From NCBI GenBank assembly GCA_947311845.1, contig CAMZMU010000035.1, positions 1,011,761 through 1,075,760 of the forward strand: DNA of 64,000 nt, written 5' to 3'. Shown in pieces: positions 45,050 to 56,700 of the stretch. The position numbers and the translations under genes were made by a program. Below the pieces are notes generated by a model, which was given only the letters and a program-made list of their open reading frames with translations, did no database searches and was not told where the DNA came from. This stretch comes from Poa pratensis (Eukaryota > Streptophyta > Magnoliopsida > Poales > Poaceae). Within the stretch, counting starts at the first letter, position 1. Each line of letters starts with the position of its first letter.

Positions 45050-45467
45050 TTAACTAACGGGACAACAACAGTTGGAATTGTCATTGCAGAAGGCTCTGGG
45101 GACCGGCGGCTTGCCGTCCCCGGCGCAGAACCGTTTGCACCGCTTGTGGGTGCAGTTTGGAAAATAGTTGGAGTAGCACGATGCGGGCACGGGAAAAGAA
45201 GCAGGCTGATGATCTGTCTGCATACATACACATGGAAACGATCAATATATGGGATAATCGTGTTAGCTCCCAAACTCAAGAACTTTATTTTCAAATCTCA
45301 AAAACAGAAGACTATTTATTACATATATATGTGTGTGGTAGATATATAATCTGCAATAAAAAATGGGCTAAATCTTCTAATCTGCAATAATAAAGAATGG
45401 TGGCCATGACCACCATGAGGGCGGCCACGAAGCACAGGGAGCTCGTGTTCTTCTGCAGGGTCGCCAT
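45050..45467 (-). CDS. Small secreted cysteine-rich peptide (defensin-like), two exons
   Basis: Too short for a long open frame. Exon 1 starts at the ATG 45467-45465: MATLQKNTSSLCFVAALMVV, a strong signal peptide. Exon 2, ending at TAA 45052-45050, reads PASFPVPASCYSNYFPNC, then THKRCKRFCAGDGKPPVPRA and FCNDNSNCCCPVS. It has eight cysteines spaced C-x7-C-x4-C-x3-C-x12-C-x5-CCC, typical of apoplastic defence or signalling peptides. The exon 2 acceptor GCAG is at 45221-45218. A TATA box lies 63 bp upstream of the ATG. The donor is uncertain: ATG/GTGGTC at 45413 gives phase 0 but cuts the signal peptide short, so the gene may have lost its donor. The Copia element sits ~80 bp past the stop. Family not identified. 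Confidence 0.55.
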
Positions 45468-45529
45468 GATGTGCAGGAGGGCTAGCTGCACGTACAGTTC
45501 TTTCTTGATTTGTTGTCTGCTTATATAGA

Positions 45530-45538
45530 CATGTACCT
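45530..45538 (-). promoter_or_regulatory. TATA box of the cysteine-rich peptide gene
   Basis: CTATATAAG on the minus strand, placing transcription start near 45500 and leaving a leader of about 30-40 bases before the ATG at 45467. Confidence 0.6.
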
Positions 45539-45603
45539 TAAGATTACCAATTAAATGTTGTGTTGATTAATTATTTAATTGCAAGCGATAAATACAACTC
45601 CTT

Positions 45604-45743
45604 GTGTATGGATAAGTGGATAGCTAGGTACCACTACAAGGTTATAGATATGGATAAGTGGATAGTTACGTCGCACTACAAGCTTGTATATTTGTGTATG
45701 GATAAGTGGATAGCTACGTGCCACTACAAGCTTATATATATAT
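45604..45743. repeat. Three tandem copies of a 54-63-bp unit
   Basis: Each unit contains ATGGATAAGTGGATAG, a TACG/TAGG step, CACTACAAG and TTATA. Units start near 45608, 45650 and 45698. Adjacent to the MITE; no coding role seen. Confidence 0.85.
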
Positions 45744-45746
45744 GTA

Positions 45747-45850
45747 TTCCCTCCGTCCGGAATTAGATGTCGCTGAAATGAGTGAATCTACACAACTAAA
45801 CGCGTCTGGATACACTCATTTCAAAGACAACTAATTCCGGACGGAGGGTG
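45747..45850. mobile_element. Stowaway-type MITE, 104 bp
   Basis: Terminal inverted repeats CCCTCCGTCCGGAATTA and TAATTCCGGACGGAGGG, flanked by TA on both sides (45745-45746, 45851-45852). The CTCCCTCCGTCC-type end is the hallmark of Triticeae Stowaway (Mariner-type) elements. No coding capacity. Confidence 0.92.
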
Positions 45851-45852
45851 TA

Positions 45853-46740
45853 CATATTAATTGTGATTAGTCACTATACATATTTTACAATTGATCAAAT
45901 TCAAGTGGATGCTGCGTGGACCAACTAACATCTTTTTTTTACGAGCAGATACTCCCATGATTTATTTCTGAGCTGTTAATGGTACACTTCGGCCCTGTGG
46001 GGTGATTTGGGCATCTAGTCAGCCCATGAAAGTCATGTTTGGTTGCCCGCACTATGTCCTTGCCAGACCCTGGTCAGACTGGTGCTTCATCGTGGATGGA
46101 ATTTGTGCCTTCACGTTGTTTGTTTAGCCCCACAATTTGGATTATATTTTGTTTAGGACCCTCTTGAGGAGGAGGGCAGTGCGTTCCTACAATTCTTATA
46201 GAAAAAGAGATTTGGCCTAATTTATAAGGTAACCGGTCCTAAAAACATGCATTGTCCTATTTATGAGGCAAACTGTACCGAAAAAATGCACACGCGGGAC
46301 TCCAGAACCGCTGACCTGAGTTACACCACTCGGCACAAATGCTGCACACGAGACACAACGCCGCAAGACCCAGTTGTCTCGTAGCCCCAGTTATCCAGGC
46401 GACCGTCCTCGCCACCCCGACGTAGCTACCATAACGATGGAATTCGAACTAGCCGGGTCGATTGTCTCGTTGCACACGCAGCTCCAGTGTTACCCAAATC
46501 ATGTTAGGCCACGGTCTTGCTGCATAAAACCGTCGTCGCATAGTAGACAGAGGCCGCCGCTTTGAGGCACCACCACCGTCTGGGTATATGCACTAGAGTA
46601 TTACTCGGCAAGCTAACTCGGTTGTATGACCCGTCTAATATTTCCTAAGTGTATTTATAGGTTATGCAATTGTCCTTGAACATCGTTAATAACATGGATC
46701 ATTCAATATGTGATTCGGTTGTGTAACTCTAACAATCTCT
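45853..46740. other. Unassigned stretch
   Basis: No supported gene. Upstream flank of the cysteine-rich peptide gene beyond the MITE. Confidence 0.35.
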
Positions 46741-47930
46741 AATTTTTTTTCGAAATGGAGGTTGAAATCCCCAACCTCTACATCAAATGCACACAACTTT
46801 TTTTTATTAAATTTATTCAACAAAGCCATTACAAAGAAATAAATCGATCAATCGGAAGCCACCTTCGTGGCGACAACTGTCGCAACACCTACAAACTTAA
46901 TGAAGGGGTGGCCATGATCGGCGCCGTTGTGCCCAGACCTCACACCTACGCACATCATCTAAAACCGTAGGCCTCACCTAGTCGTTCAACGACGAACTAG
47001 GAGCACAAACCGGTCCAGCGCGCGTCGTATGCACACGCTACAGAAGCCGCCGCCACCTTCTTCCACGAGCCCATCTTCAGGAAGGATCAACGCATTGACC
47101 TTGACATGCATGCCATCAACGTCGCCACGATGCCAGACAGTGCCACCGCCTTGCGCGCGTCCATCGCCGAGACCCCGCCGCCCCATGCCGCCGAGACTCG
47201 CCGTCATTGACGAGGTAGATACAACACCGCTCCTCCTTCTGCCCTCTCTAGATGGTAGCTGCTCCAAAACGATGTCCCCAAGAGGTAGAACGACGCCGAA
47301 CGTCGCCATCGTCCGATCCGGGAGACCCAGATCTAGAGTTTCCCCTTGAGCAGCCCGAGGGAGAGACATGAGCTGCATCGACGATGCCTTCATCAAGGTA
47401 GCAACGCCCCAAGACGCCGCCATCATCCGCCGTCAAGGACGGCCTGGTTTTCATCGGCAGTCCCGTCTCCCCATCCTCACCGCCGACGGATCAGCGAGCC
47501 GGGCGACGACGCAAACCCCCAGCCGGTTAGAACTCCACGGGCAGGAAAGGGAGGCCGCAACCCCACCCCATCGCGACACATCTGGGTGGAAACCCTAGGC
47601 GTTGCCGCCAAGACCACGGCTAAGGCGCTGTGAGGGAGGACTTGGCACGGTTGCAGCCGACGCGGATCCAGACGGCCTGAAGGTCGACTTGAAGCCACGG
47701 CGCGGGGTTCCCCACTAGAAAACTTGCCGCCGCCGGGTGGGGGCCGAGAGCGCGAGGATGGGAAGACACGCCCCGCCGCCACTATCCTAGGGAGAGCACA
47801 GCCTTTGCCGGCAGCCCCTCCAGCAGCGGCGGCGCTAGGGTTCCCCAGTGTCGCCAGAGGAGGGCGACACGGGGGACGGGGACCTATGGATTTCCTCGCC
47901 TATGGCCTGGTTATACTGGTTATGGGCGGA
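46741..47930 (-). mobile_element. Degenerate retroposon (LINE-like 3' end, antisense)
   Basis: The left end is a T-run (46742-46750) followed by TTCGAAATGGAGGTTGAAAT. Inverted, it ends in a poly-A with the GATGTAGAGGTTGGGG motif seen at the 3' ends of grass LINE-type elements. The remainder is GC-rich with no RT domain, so it is a truncated or non-autonomous copy. The right boundary is uncertain. Confidence 0.4.
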
Positions 47931-49580
47931 CGTCAATCCGACAAGTATTAACTCGGCTATGGATGGCTCTTGCGACACGTCATCATTTCCAAAATTTGCG
48001 TTTGTTGTCTACCCAACAAAATGGCTTTTTTTCCGGTTCATCGGCTGACATAGAAACAAATGCATGCATGCAGGAGCAGAAGGCAGCCTGTGCCTTTTGT
48101 TCCAGGAAACGAAAGGCTCGGGGGACACTTGTTCCTGCGCTCGATGCAGGTGCGCTGCTACTAGGGAGGCCCACCCGTCGCTCGATGCAGTGACACGGAT
48201 CCCACGCGCTATGCTCACTACTTCACCACGCTCCCGACCAGCTTATATACGCGCGCGACCCGGAAAGGTGCGCGTGCTCCCCTCTCTCTCTGGGTGGCTC
48301 GCACAGTTAATTAAGGCGTTTTCCCCGGTACTTTGGCCTTTGATAACAGAAACGCCGATGCCCTTCCCTCTCGATTTGTTGGGGCTCGCCGGTGGGTCCA
48401 ACAAATAGGCAACCCTTTTTTTTGGTGTGTATTAATTAAAATAAGCCAGGCAACAAAGAAACCTTGTCAATTCAATTTTACAACGCATAAAGGTGCATAA
48501 AAATGTATAAAATACCGCTACAGAGAGACATCAAATATTATTTTCTAACAAGTCAAGAAAGGGAAGACCCCATAATGGGCAGCTTAGCTCAAACGTTAAA
48601 ATATTTTTATTATTTTCCGATAACCACCTTAACTCAAACGAAATGGCCGCTGTTTATGTCACAGTTTACGCCATTATCAGCGAACATCCACAGGTAGATG
48701 ATCACTATATGAGAGCGGAATCCAAACTTGGGTCTGCTTAGCAGCTAGGAAAGATGTGCTAATAGAAGAATAATTGACACCCGAATCTACCACTTAGTCA
48801 ATGGTAGCCACTAGCACCACAACAGTACAAATCAAGAAGTTCAGGTCATCTATTTACTATTTGGTACAAATAGCAAGTTATATTTCAGGGATTAGACTCC
48901 AAAAGTGAGTGCAGAACTGTACAAGATCTCATAACAAATCCAGCTTCTTTCTGTACACGTACACTGTCATGCTACTCATCATATACATTGCTAACTTTCC
49001 ACTGAAAAATAAGAAATATCTCATGGAGTGATTAAGAAATGACTAGCAGCTACTACTTTCGATGGAAAATTCCTCACATGAAAGGTGTTTGAGTGGCCTA
49101 ATATAAACTTCTACAGAAAACTGTATTAGATGCCATGAACAAGGTTCTGGACCTGACTACTCTATGCATCATTAGAACGTGCTGTTGTATAAGGCTACCT
49201 AGGTATGAATAACTTAAACTGAACTTTATATTTCCCACTTTGTTTTCCTTCCTTTCTCACCATGCATCAGACACACAGACAAGCAAACAAGGAACCTATT
49301 TAATTTCTGAACCAAGTATGAAACACCACAACAACAGTGAAACGATTTTCTTCCATACAAGAAAACTTATAATCATAGTGTCTCCAATCAAGATTTACCT
49401 GTATTAGAGGGTGCCTAAATCAAGTTTCGGCTAGGGTTTAGCCTCCAAATCTCTCCTGGTGCTCTCCTTACTCTGCTCCCCTTCTAGGTCTGCTCCACCT
49501 CCCATGTTCGGATGACTGGTCCGGGCCTTCTCCTTCCTACCTGCAGCCTGCTTCCTCACGGTGTAGCGACAGTAGCAACA
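47931..49580. other. Unassigned stretch
   Basis: No supported gene. Promoter-like AGCTTATATACGCGCGCG near 48239 and CTCTCTCTCTGGG near 48285. A possible minus-strand exon lies at about 49435-49661 (MSICSNAQRSPPSTSWSRTP), ending in a donor-like ACAG/GTAAAT near 49400; no domain is recognised. Confidence 0.35.
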
Positions 49581-49651
49581 ACCGGTGGTGCAAGAAACCA
49601 TAGGCGTCCGGGACCAAGAGGTTGAGGGCGGGCTTCGTTGGGCGTTGCTGC
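49581..49651. repeat. Copy A of a ~70-bp duplicated segment
   Basis: ACCGGTGGTGCAAGAAACCA and on to GTTGCTGCAG; near-copy at 50338-50409. On the minus strand both contain TCTTGCACCRCCGG. Confidence 0.7.
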
Positions 49652-50337
49652 AGATAGACATGTATAAACCTTAATGGATCTTATAGTAGACTCCAACAAT
49701 AGTTGCGTATGCTGTGAGTTGGTATAAAACATCTAAAAGCCAAAGGAAATATGCAAGATTTTAGCACAACAGTTGCTAAATTCTAAATGAGCATTAGTTG
49801 GAGCTGAGTGCTAATATAAACATACCTGATCTTTTTAATCTCTTTTAGGTGAGAAGTAGAACTTTAAAGCTCCCTTGTGGGTTTGTCCTTGCCCTTGATC
49901 ACAGCAACTACTGAAAATAAAAAGGAACCAAAGAAAGTGTTAACTTCCACCATCTCTTGTTACTAGGAACCAAAGACATGCATCTTCCATGTCTGAACAT
50001 TTTGCTATCTGAACTTGGGGAGGAAGAGAATGGTGAGGAGTTGCTGCTCATGGCTCACCTTGGTGAGAAGGGCAGGGACGGAGGACGGTGTGGTGAGCTT
50101 GTCTTGCCAGTGCCGAGGACGAGGGCGGATGGCGAACACGGGGCGACGGCGGATTCAATCCGGAGCGGCCGACGAGGCGGTGACCAAGAAGGTGTTGAGG
50201 GCGGGGCTGCGGAGAGGTGTTGCAGGAGATTGACCGAGAGCCTAAGATGTCGAGGGAGGGCGACGTTGGGCGGTCCTGCAGATCGCCGGCGGAGGTAGCG
50301 GTGCAGGACGGCGGCGGTACAGGTGCAGGGGTCGACG

Positions 50338-50409
50338 CCGGCGGTGCAAGAAAACCTAGGCATCAGGGACCGATAGGTCTATAGTGGGCATTGTTGGGCC
50401 GTGCTGCAG
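50338..50409. repeat. Copy B of the ~70-bp duplicated segment
   Basis: CCGGCGGTGCAAGAAAACCT to GTGCTGCAG, offset 756 from copy A. Several substitutions separate them. Confidence 0.7.
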
Positions 50410-51690
50410 GGCGACGGCTGTAGCTATGCAGGGCGGCGACGGTAGAGGTGTTGCGGAACCTAGGCTAGACGAGCGGGAGCGCGGTGTCGGCGGCGGCCAT
50501 GGGCAGGAACGGAGGTTGCAGCAGGGGAGATTTGTTCGGCCGCTCGGGGCGTCTCACACGGCTGATGCGGGTTGAACCCACGGGTTCCACCAGTTTCTGA
50601 ATTTTTTTTCAGGCCAAACCGCACCGCCCCACTCCACTAAGTCCGCACCGCTCCGCTCCAGTTCCGTGTTTGCAACCATTTAAGCACAAACCAGTCGAGC
50701 CCACAGCACAACCTGCACCGAAATATCCAATCTCAGCGCTACCGGCATTTCTATCTGACGCTTTGCGTCAGTTAGCCAGGCTATGCTTACCCCTCTTGCT
50801 CTCCCTCTCGCTGATTTGGGACTGGCCCGTTTGCGTCGTTGGCAAGAGGAGGAAGACGACACGAGAAGACAACAAAGCACTCGCCGCCGACGGGGACGGC
50901 GCGGCTTGCCGCGATGTCGCCGGCCAGGCGAGGAATGGACCTCACCGTAGCCGGCGACGACACGGCACGCCGCGGCAGCGCAGGTGGAGGTGAGGACGAA
51001 CCTTATCTTGGGGGGGTCGGGTGCGGAGCTCGCCGGTGAAGGAGGCTTAGGGTTCAGGGTGCTCGCCATCGCCAGAGACAGGGGAGGGAGGGGGGTTTAG
51101 AGGAATGTCTGGGCGGCGGCGGACCGGGGCGGCGGATCGAGGAGGGTGGGGCGGCGAGGCGTCGCTCGCGCCGCCGGCAGCGGGTGGCTGCCGGACCGGC
51201 GGAGGAGGCGGGGAGATCGGGGGCGATGGAGACAGCGGAGGTGGTGCGGGGATGGGGATCGGGGAATGGTTATGGAGGCGAGGTGTTGCGGGGTAGGCCT
51301 CAGCCCATCTCTGGCTTCTGCGCTGCGTTTCTGCGCCAACCGACGCTTAAGGCGTTGTACATGGCGGCGGGATGGACCTTGACGACGGAGTTGCTGCTGG
51401 AGACACGGCCCAGCTGCTTCGGCCGGGTGCAGGCCGCGGGGAAGTCCTGCACATGTGGCTGATCAGATAAGAGATGGCTAGGCTAGGTACGAGCACTGGG
51501 AGGGCGTGGTCGGTTTTTTGTCTTTAGGCACTGGCTAATTTATAGTGTCGAAAACGCACACGCGAGCGGCAGCATCAGCATGATATAACTCACTCCAAAG
51601 AAACGACACGCACACGTACGCAATACTCACTCCAGTGGAGCCCTGCGGCGGCCTATCTGCTGCAACTGCCGCTCTAGGAGACGAGGAAGG
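50410..51690. other. GC-rich unassigned region
   Basis: Strongly GC-rich (GGCGG and GCCG runs), long open frames on both strands of the kind produced by composition. No domain is recognised. May be 5' exonic sequence of the DUF4283-type remnant to its right. Confidence 0.35.
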
Positions 51691-51989
51691 CCGTGGCGCT
51701 CCTCCTGAGCCATCGTCTTTCCTTCGGAAGGAAGGTCTCAAGCGTTGTCTTGCCTTCAAGCATTGAGCTCAATGACGGTGCTTCCGTTGCCTCGAGCGTG
51801 GCCACCAAGTCAGCGCATGTCATGAGCCTTTCATATGCATTCGTTGTCGTCGCCCTGGACATCGGGAGAGGTTCTGTCGTGCTCGCTCTCCAATTGCTCG
51901 TGATCGCTCTCCGGCCGCTCACGCTTGCTCTCCGGTCACTCGCGCTCCTTGCCAGCGAAGCCGCTCCCCGTCCATCCAGCCTTGTCCTT

Positions 51990-52446
51990 TGCTGACCAGG
52001 AGTTGGGCGGAGGTCGTGGGCCACTCGTCGGTGCCGCCAAGGTCCCCATCTTGGTGTTGCAAGGATTCCAATGTCCGCGCCTTTTTGGTCTCTGCTTTGG
52101 AGTCCCAGTTTGCACTACTGCGCACGGAGCTCCTTCAGGTGGTTGAGGTGCTTCGCACTGAGCTTCGCAACGCTCTCGCCAAGCTTCAGTTGCGTCGGTT
52201 GTGCCTTTGCTGCTTGACCTCTAGGTTGGTTCCTTTGATGAGGGGGCTGAATGCTTCTTTGGAGATTTTTCTCCTCGTGGTTTGCATGCGACGCCGCCTG
52301 TCCCTGGGAGTATAGTCATCACCGAGGTCGTGGCTCCAGTTATGCAGATTATGCCTGAGCTGCAGGAGCTTTGTGGGGAATCTTCTATGGTGCTGCCGAT
52401 GGAGCTGGGCTCATTGGAGCGACCTTCTGATACCCTTTTGTTTTAG
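51990..52446 (+). pseudogene. C-terminal remnant of a grass DUF4283-type protein
   Basis: One frame reads FALLRTELLQVVEVLRTELR (about 52110-52175). A second reads GSFDEGAECFFGDFSPRG (about 52227-52280), then VITEVVAPVMQIMPELQELC and ELGSLERPSDTLLF with the stop at 52444-52446. These blocks are the usual tail of a common grass DUF4283-related protein family. At least one frameshift separates them. It lies immediately left of the LINE. Confidence 0.5.
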
Positions 52447-52591
52447 GGTTTCGTTTTTCCTCCAGCGGCGACACCGTAGGAGTCCACCATATCACCGGCG
52501 GTTGAGAGATCTCTGCCCGATCGACGTCGAAGCGAAACTACCAGAGTTCTCTGGGATCGTTGAGGAGACCGGGTGCTTTTCCCCCTCGGTC

Positions 52592-53567
52592 ATGGCTGAG
52601 AAGAAAGACGGCGAACCTGGAAAGACATCGGAGGATCCATCGGAGACGTCGTCTGGAAAGTCTACGCCGAGCGCAACGGAAGATCCGGAAAACGTTGAGG
52701 AGATGCTGAGCCGCTTGGAAATCACAGCGGAGGAAGGAGAGGCGGTTGACCTATCTGGGTTGATCGAAGAAGATCGATCGTCCATGAAGTGGGTGGTGAT
52801 TATTAGGGTTTGCTTGAAAAATTCCTTCAGTCACACTGCTTTCTATCAGAAGATGCAGGTTGCCTGGGCGGTTGCTCAGGAGGTTACGTTCCAAGATCTG
52901 GACGAGTTCACATTCATCGCACAATTCAGGTGTCTTGGAGATTGGAAGACAGCAATGCATGGGGGGCCGTGGCTGTTTAGGCGGAACTCGGTTGTCATTG
53001 AGGAATATGATGGCTTGATGAACACAAAAAATATTCCACTAGACTCAATCAAAGTTTGGGTGCGGATCATGGGGCTGCCGGACTTAGTGCGGAACCTGGC
53101 TGCAACTAAGGTGTTGGCGAGCAATATTGGAGAGGTGTTGGAGTTGAGATGGGTATGAAAGGTGTGAAGTATGTCAAGTATGTTAAGGTGTATGTGAAGA
53201 TCAACTTGAAGAAACCCTTACTACGGTTTGTGACAGGAGGAGTAGGGCCTAGTAAAGAACCGCATAAATTTAGAGTTCTATATGAAAAACTGCCACGGTT
53301 CTGTGCTCAGTGTGGTGTTATTGGCATGTCGCGGATGAATGTGGTGATGGGGCTCATGACCCAAAGAATTTCCAGTATGGTGATTTCATGATGGTCCCTC
53401 TAGAGGATTTTTGGCAGCAGCCAAAGAGGGAGTTTGTGGCTAGACCCCAAGCATCTGAGGCAAGGGGCAGAGGAGATAGAGGACGTGGTGGCCGCTCTGG
53501 TCCGAGTTCTTCGCCGTCCTATATGGATGAGGACAGGGTGGAGCGAGGTGCAGATGTGGGAAAATAA
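52592..53567 (+). pseudogene. LINE ORF1 (DUF4283 and CCHC protein)
   Basis: Start MAEKKDGEPGKTSEDPSETS at 52592. DUF4283 core LDEFTFIAQFRCLGDWKTAM then GGPWLFRRNSVVIEEYDG (about 52895-53020). A frameshift near 53150 leads to KVYVKINLKKPLLRFVTGG and FCAQCGVIG; a second near 53325 leads to the rest of the knuckle and the Arg/Gly-rich tail GRGDRGRGGRSGPSSS. It would bind LINE RNA. Confidence 0.82.
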
Positions 53568-53794
53568 AATTGTGTGTGGCTGAAGAAACGTGATATGCAT
53601 GCGAGAGAAGGCCAAGCGAAAAGCAACACTCTTTTGATCACATCATTTGCTCATGTTGCTGAGATGGTAGAGTCTTTGGAAGGGAAAGCTGTGGGTGAAA
53701 CTACACCACAGAAGGTGCAACAACCAAAACGTCACAAAGGGGGCGTTCACAAAGATGGATTGGCGGGCTCCAGTGAGGAGTACCGCTAGGATCA

Positions 53795-56700
53795 ATGAAA
53801 ACATGTGGATATAATTGTCGGGGATTGGGCACTTCCCCGGCAATTAGACCGCTTCTGAAACTTCGGAGGCAACATAGGCCTGATATACTCTTTCTTTCTG
53901 AGACTCATTTGAATAGAGAGAGTGGTGACAGATTGCGCATCCAGCTTGGGTATGCGAATATGTTTGTGGTACCAAGTGATGGTAGGGGTGGAGGGTTGAT
54001 GCTCTTATATGATCAACACATTAGTATTCAGTTAAAGTATCAGCATAAGAACTATATTGATGTACTGGTCTCAGGGGAGGCACCAGATAAATATTGGAGA
54101 CTTACATGTCTTTATGGAGAGTCAGTATGGCGACACAAGCACAAAACGTGGAGCTATCTGAGGGATCTACACCGACAAGCTAATCTTCCTTGGCTGGTGT
54201 TGGGTGACATGAACGAAATCTTATCTGAATCAGAGAAGGAGGGAGGTGCCCCACGCCCTCTTCCGTATATGCAGGCCTTCAGAGATTGTTTGTCTGATTG
54301 CGGCCTGGAGGACTTGGGATACATTGGTAATAAATTCACGTGGAAACGTTGACAGATTCGTGAACGCCTAGATAGGGCGGTTGGTAATGCAGGCTGGTCT
54401 GCTTTGTTCCCTCACTCGGGTGCCCATCATCTCACCTCGACGGGCTCAGACCATAGACCAATTCTGGTTGATACGGAAACCTACTCCGCGGCTGTGAATA
54501 ATTCACGAAACCGTCGACGCTTTGAGGGACGGTGGCTGAAGGAGGAAAAGGTTGGTGATGTTGTGTCGACGGTCTGGCTGCATGCTCCACCTAATGCGCC
54601 AGTAATGTCGAAGTTAGCTGCTGTACACTCAGACTTGCATGAGTGGGATCAGACAGTTCTCAAAGCTCCACAGAAAAAGATCAAAGAGCTGACAAAGGAG
54701 CTGGATCAGTTGCTTAGTGGGCCGATGAACGAGGATACATCCCATCAGCAGAAGGAAATAACTCAGCAAATCGAGGTGGCCCTAGAGCAAGAGGAATTTC
54801 ACTATATGCAGCGTAGCAGGGCAAACTGGTTGATGCACGGTGATAGAAATACAACCTTCTTCCATAACTTTGCAAAAGCTCGGCGAAAGCGCAATACCAT
54901 TCTGAAACTCAAGAATGGAGATGGAGATTGGATAGAAGGGAATGATGAGATGGGCTCTCTTATACATGATTATTTCTCAACGTTGTTTACCTCTGAGGTA
55001 CAGCATACTGATGAGGAATTGCTAAATAGAGTTATTCCACGGGTTACTCCCGAGATGAATACAACTTTGTTGAAGCCGTAAACTGCGGAGGAGATAAAAG
55101 AGGCAATGTTTTCTATTGGGATTTTAAATCTCCTGGGACAGATGGCCTTCATGCAGTTTTCTACAAAAAGTTTTGGTCTGTTGTGGGTGAGGATGTTACT
55201 CGTGAGGTTTTTAATGTGCTGAATTCTGGGTGCATACCGAACGAGTGGAATGAGACTGCTATTATGCTGATACCTAAACTACAGAGCCCGGAGTTGGTCA
55301 CACAATTCTGCCCTATAAGCCTCTGAATGTTATTTATAAAGTGGTGGCAAAAGTTTTGTCAAGAAGGTTGAAGGGGCTGCTCCTGGATATTATCTCAAAA
55401 ACACAGAGTGCTTTTGTACCAGAAGGTTGATCACTGACAATGTCTTGGTTGCTTATGAGAGTTTCCATACAATAAAAAACAAGAGGCAAGGTAATAGAGG
55501 CATTTGTGCGGTGAAGTTGGATATGCACAAAGCATACGATCGTGTGGAATGGAGATTTTTACGTGATATGATGTTGAGGCTAGGCTTCGATCAGGGTTGG
55601 GTCAATCTCATCATGTCATGTGTCACTTCGGTAAACTACAGAGTGTGGTTTAATTCAGTGGAGACTGAATCCTTTACTCCTACAAGCGGTATCAGGCAGG
55701 GGGACCCCCTCTCGCCTTACTTGTTTTTGATCTGTGCAGAGGGGCTGTCTAGCCTTCTAGCGTATGAGGAGATGACTGGTGGTATTCTGGGGTTAAAGTG
55801 TGCAGGAATGCACCGTCAGTGTCACACCTTCTTTATGTTGATGATTCTTTGATCCTGATGTCGGCTGATATGTCAAACGCCACGACACTCCGTAATGCTC
55901 TAGAACTTTATTGTGCAAGCTCTGGACAGTTGATTAGTGATGCTAAGTCTAGCATATTTTTTAGTCCAAATACTAATGTTTTGATCCGAGAGGAGATTTG
56001 TGTTCACCTGAACATTTTGGTGGAATCTTTATCGGATAAGTACCTTGGATTACCAACGTTGGTTGGTCTGGATCGGAGTGACTGCTTTCAGCACTTGGTG
56101 GAGAGAGTATGTCGTATGATATGCGGTTGGAATGAGAAATTACTTTCTATGGGAGGGAAGGAAATATTGTTGAAGGCCATAGCTTAGGCGATACCGGCGT
56201 ATGCCATGTCGGTGTTTAACATTCCTAGGCAAATCTGTAAAGCTATATGTATTGCAATTGCAAGGTTCTGGTGGGGAGGAACCGAAACACAACGCAAGAT
56301 GCATTGGATGGCTTGGTGGAAGATGAGTATTCCCAAGTCTGAGGGAGGAATGGGATTTCGTGACCTCCATTGTTTTAACCAAGCCATGTTAGCTAAGAAA
56401 TGTTGGCGGCTTTTAAGCGACCAGATTCTTTGTGTGCACAGGTGTTACGTGCTAAGTATTATCCCGATGGAGATTTGATCAATGCCACACTCAAGAAGGG
56501 ATCATCGTTTACATGGCAGAGTATCATGTCAGGCCTGAAAACCTTCAAGCGAGGTTGTATATGGCGTCCAGGAAACGGAAATACCATCAATATTTGGTCG
56601 GATCATTGGGTTCCTTCTAGCACGACAAGGATGGTTGTTTCACCTAGGGGCAGGTGTGTGCTGACACGGGTTGAGCAATTGATAGACCCGGTGTTAGGGA

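Noticed and set aside
50055..51382. Long GC-rich open frames on both strands
   Set aside because: Low-complexity Arg/Gly-rich translations in several frames at once; no start context or domain.
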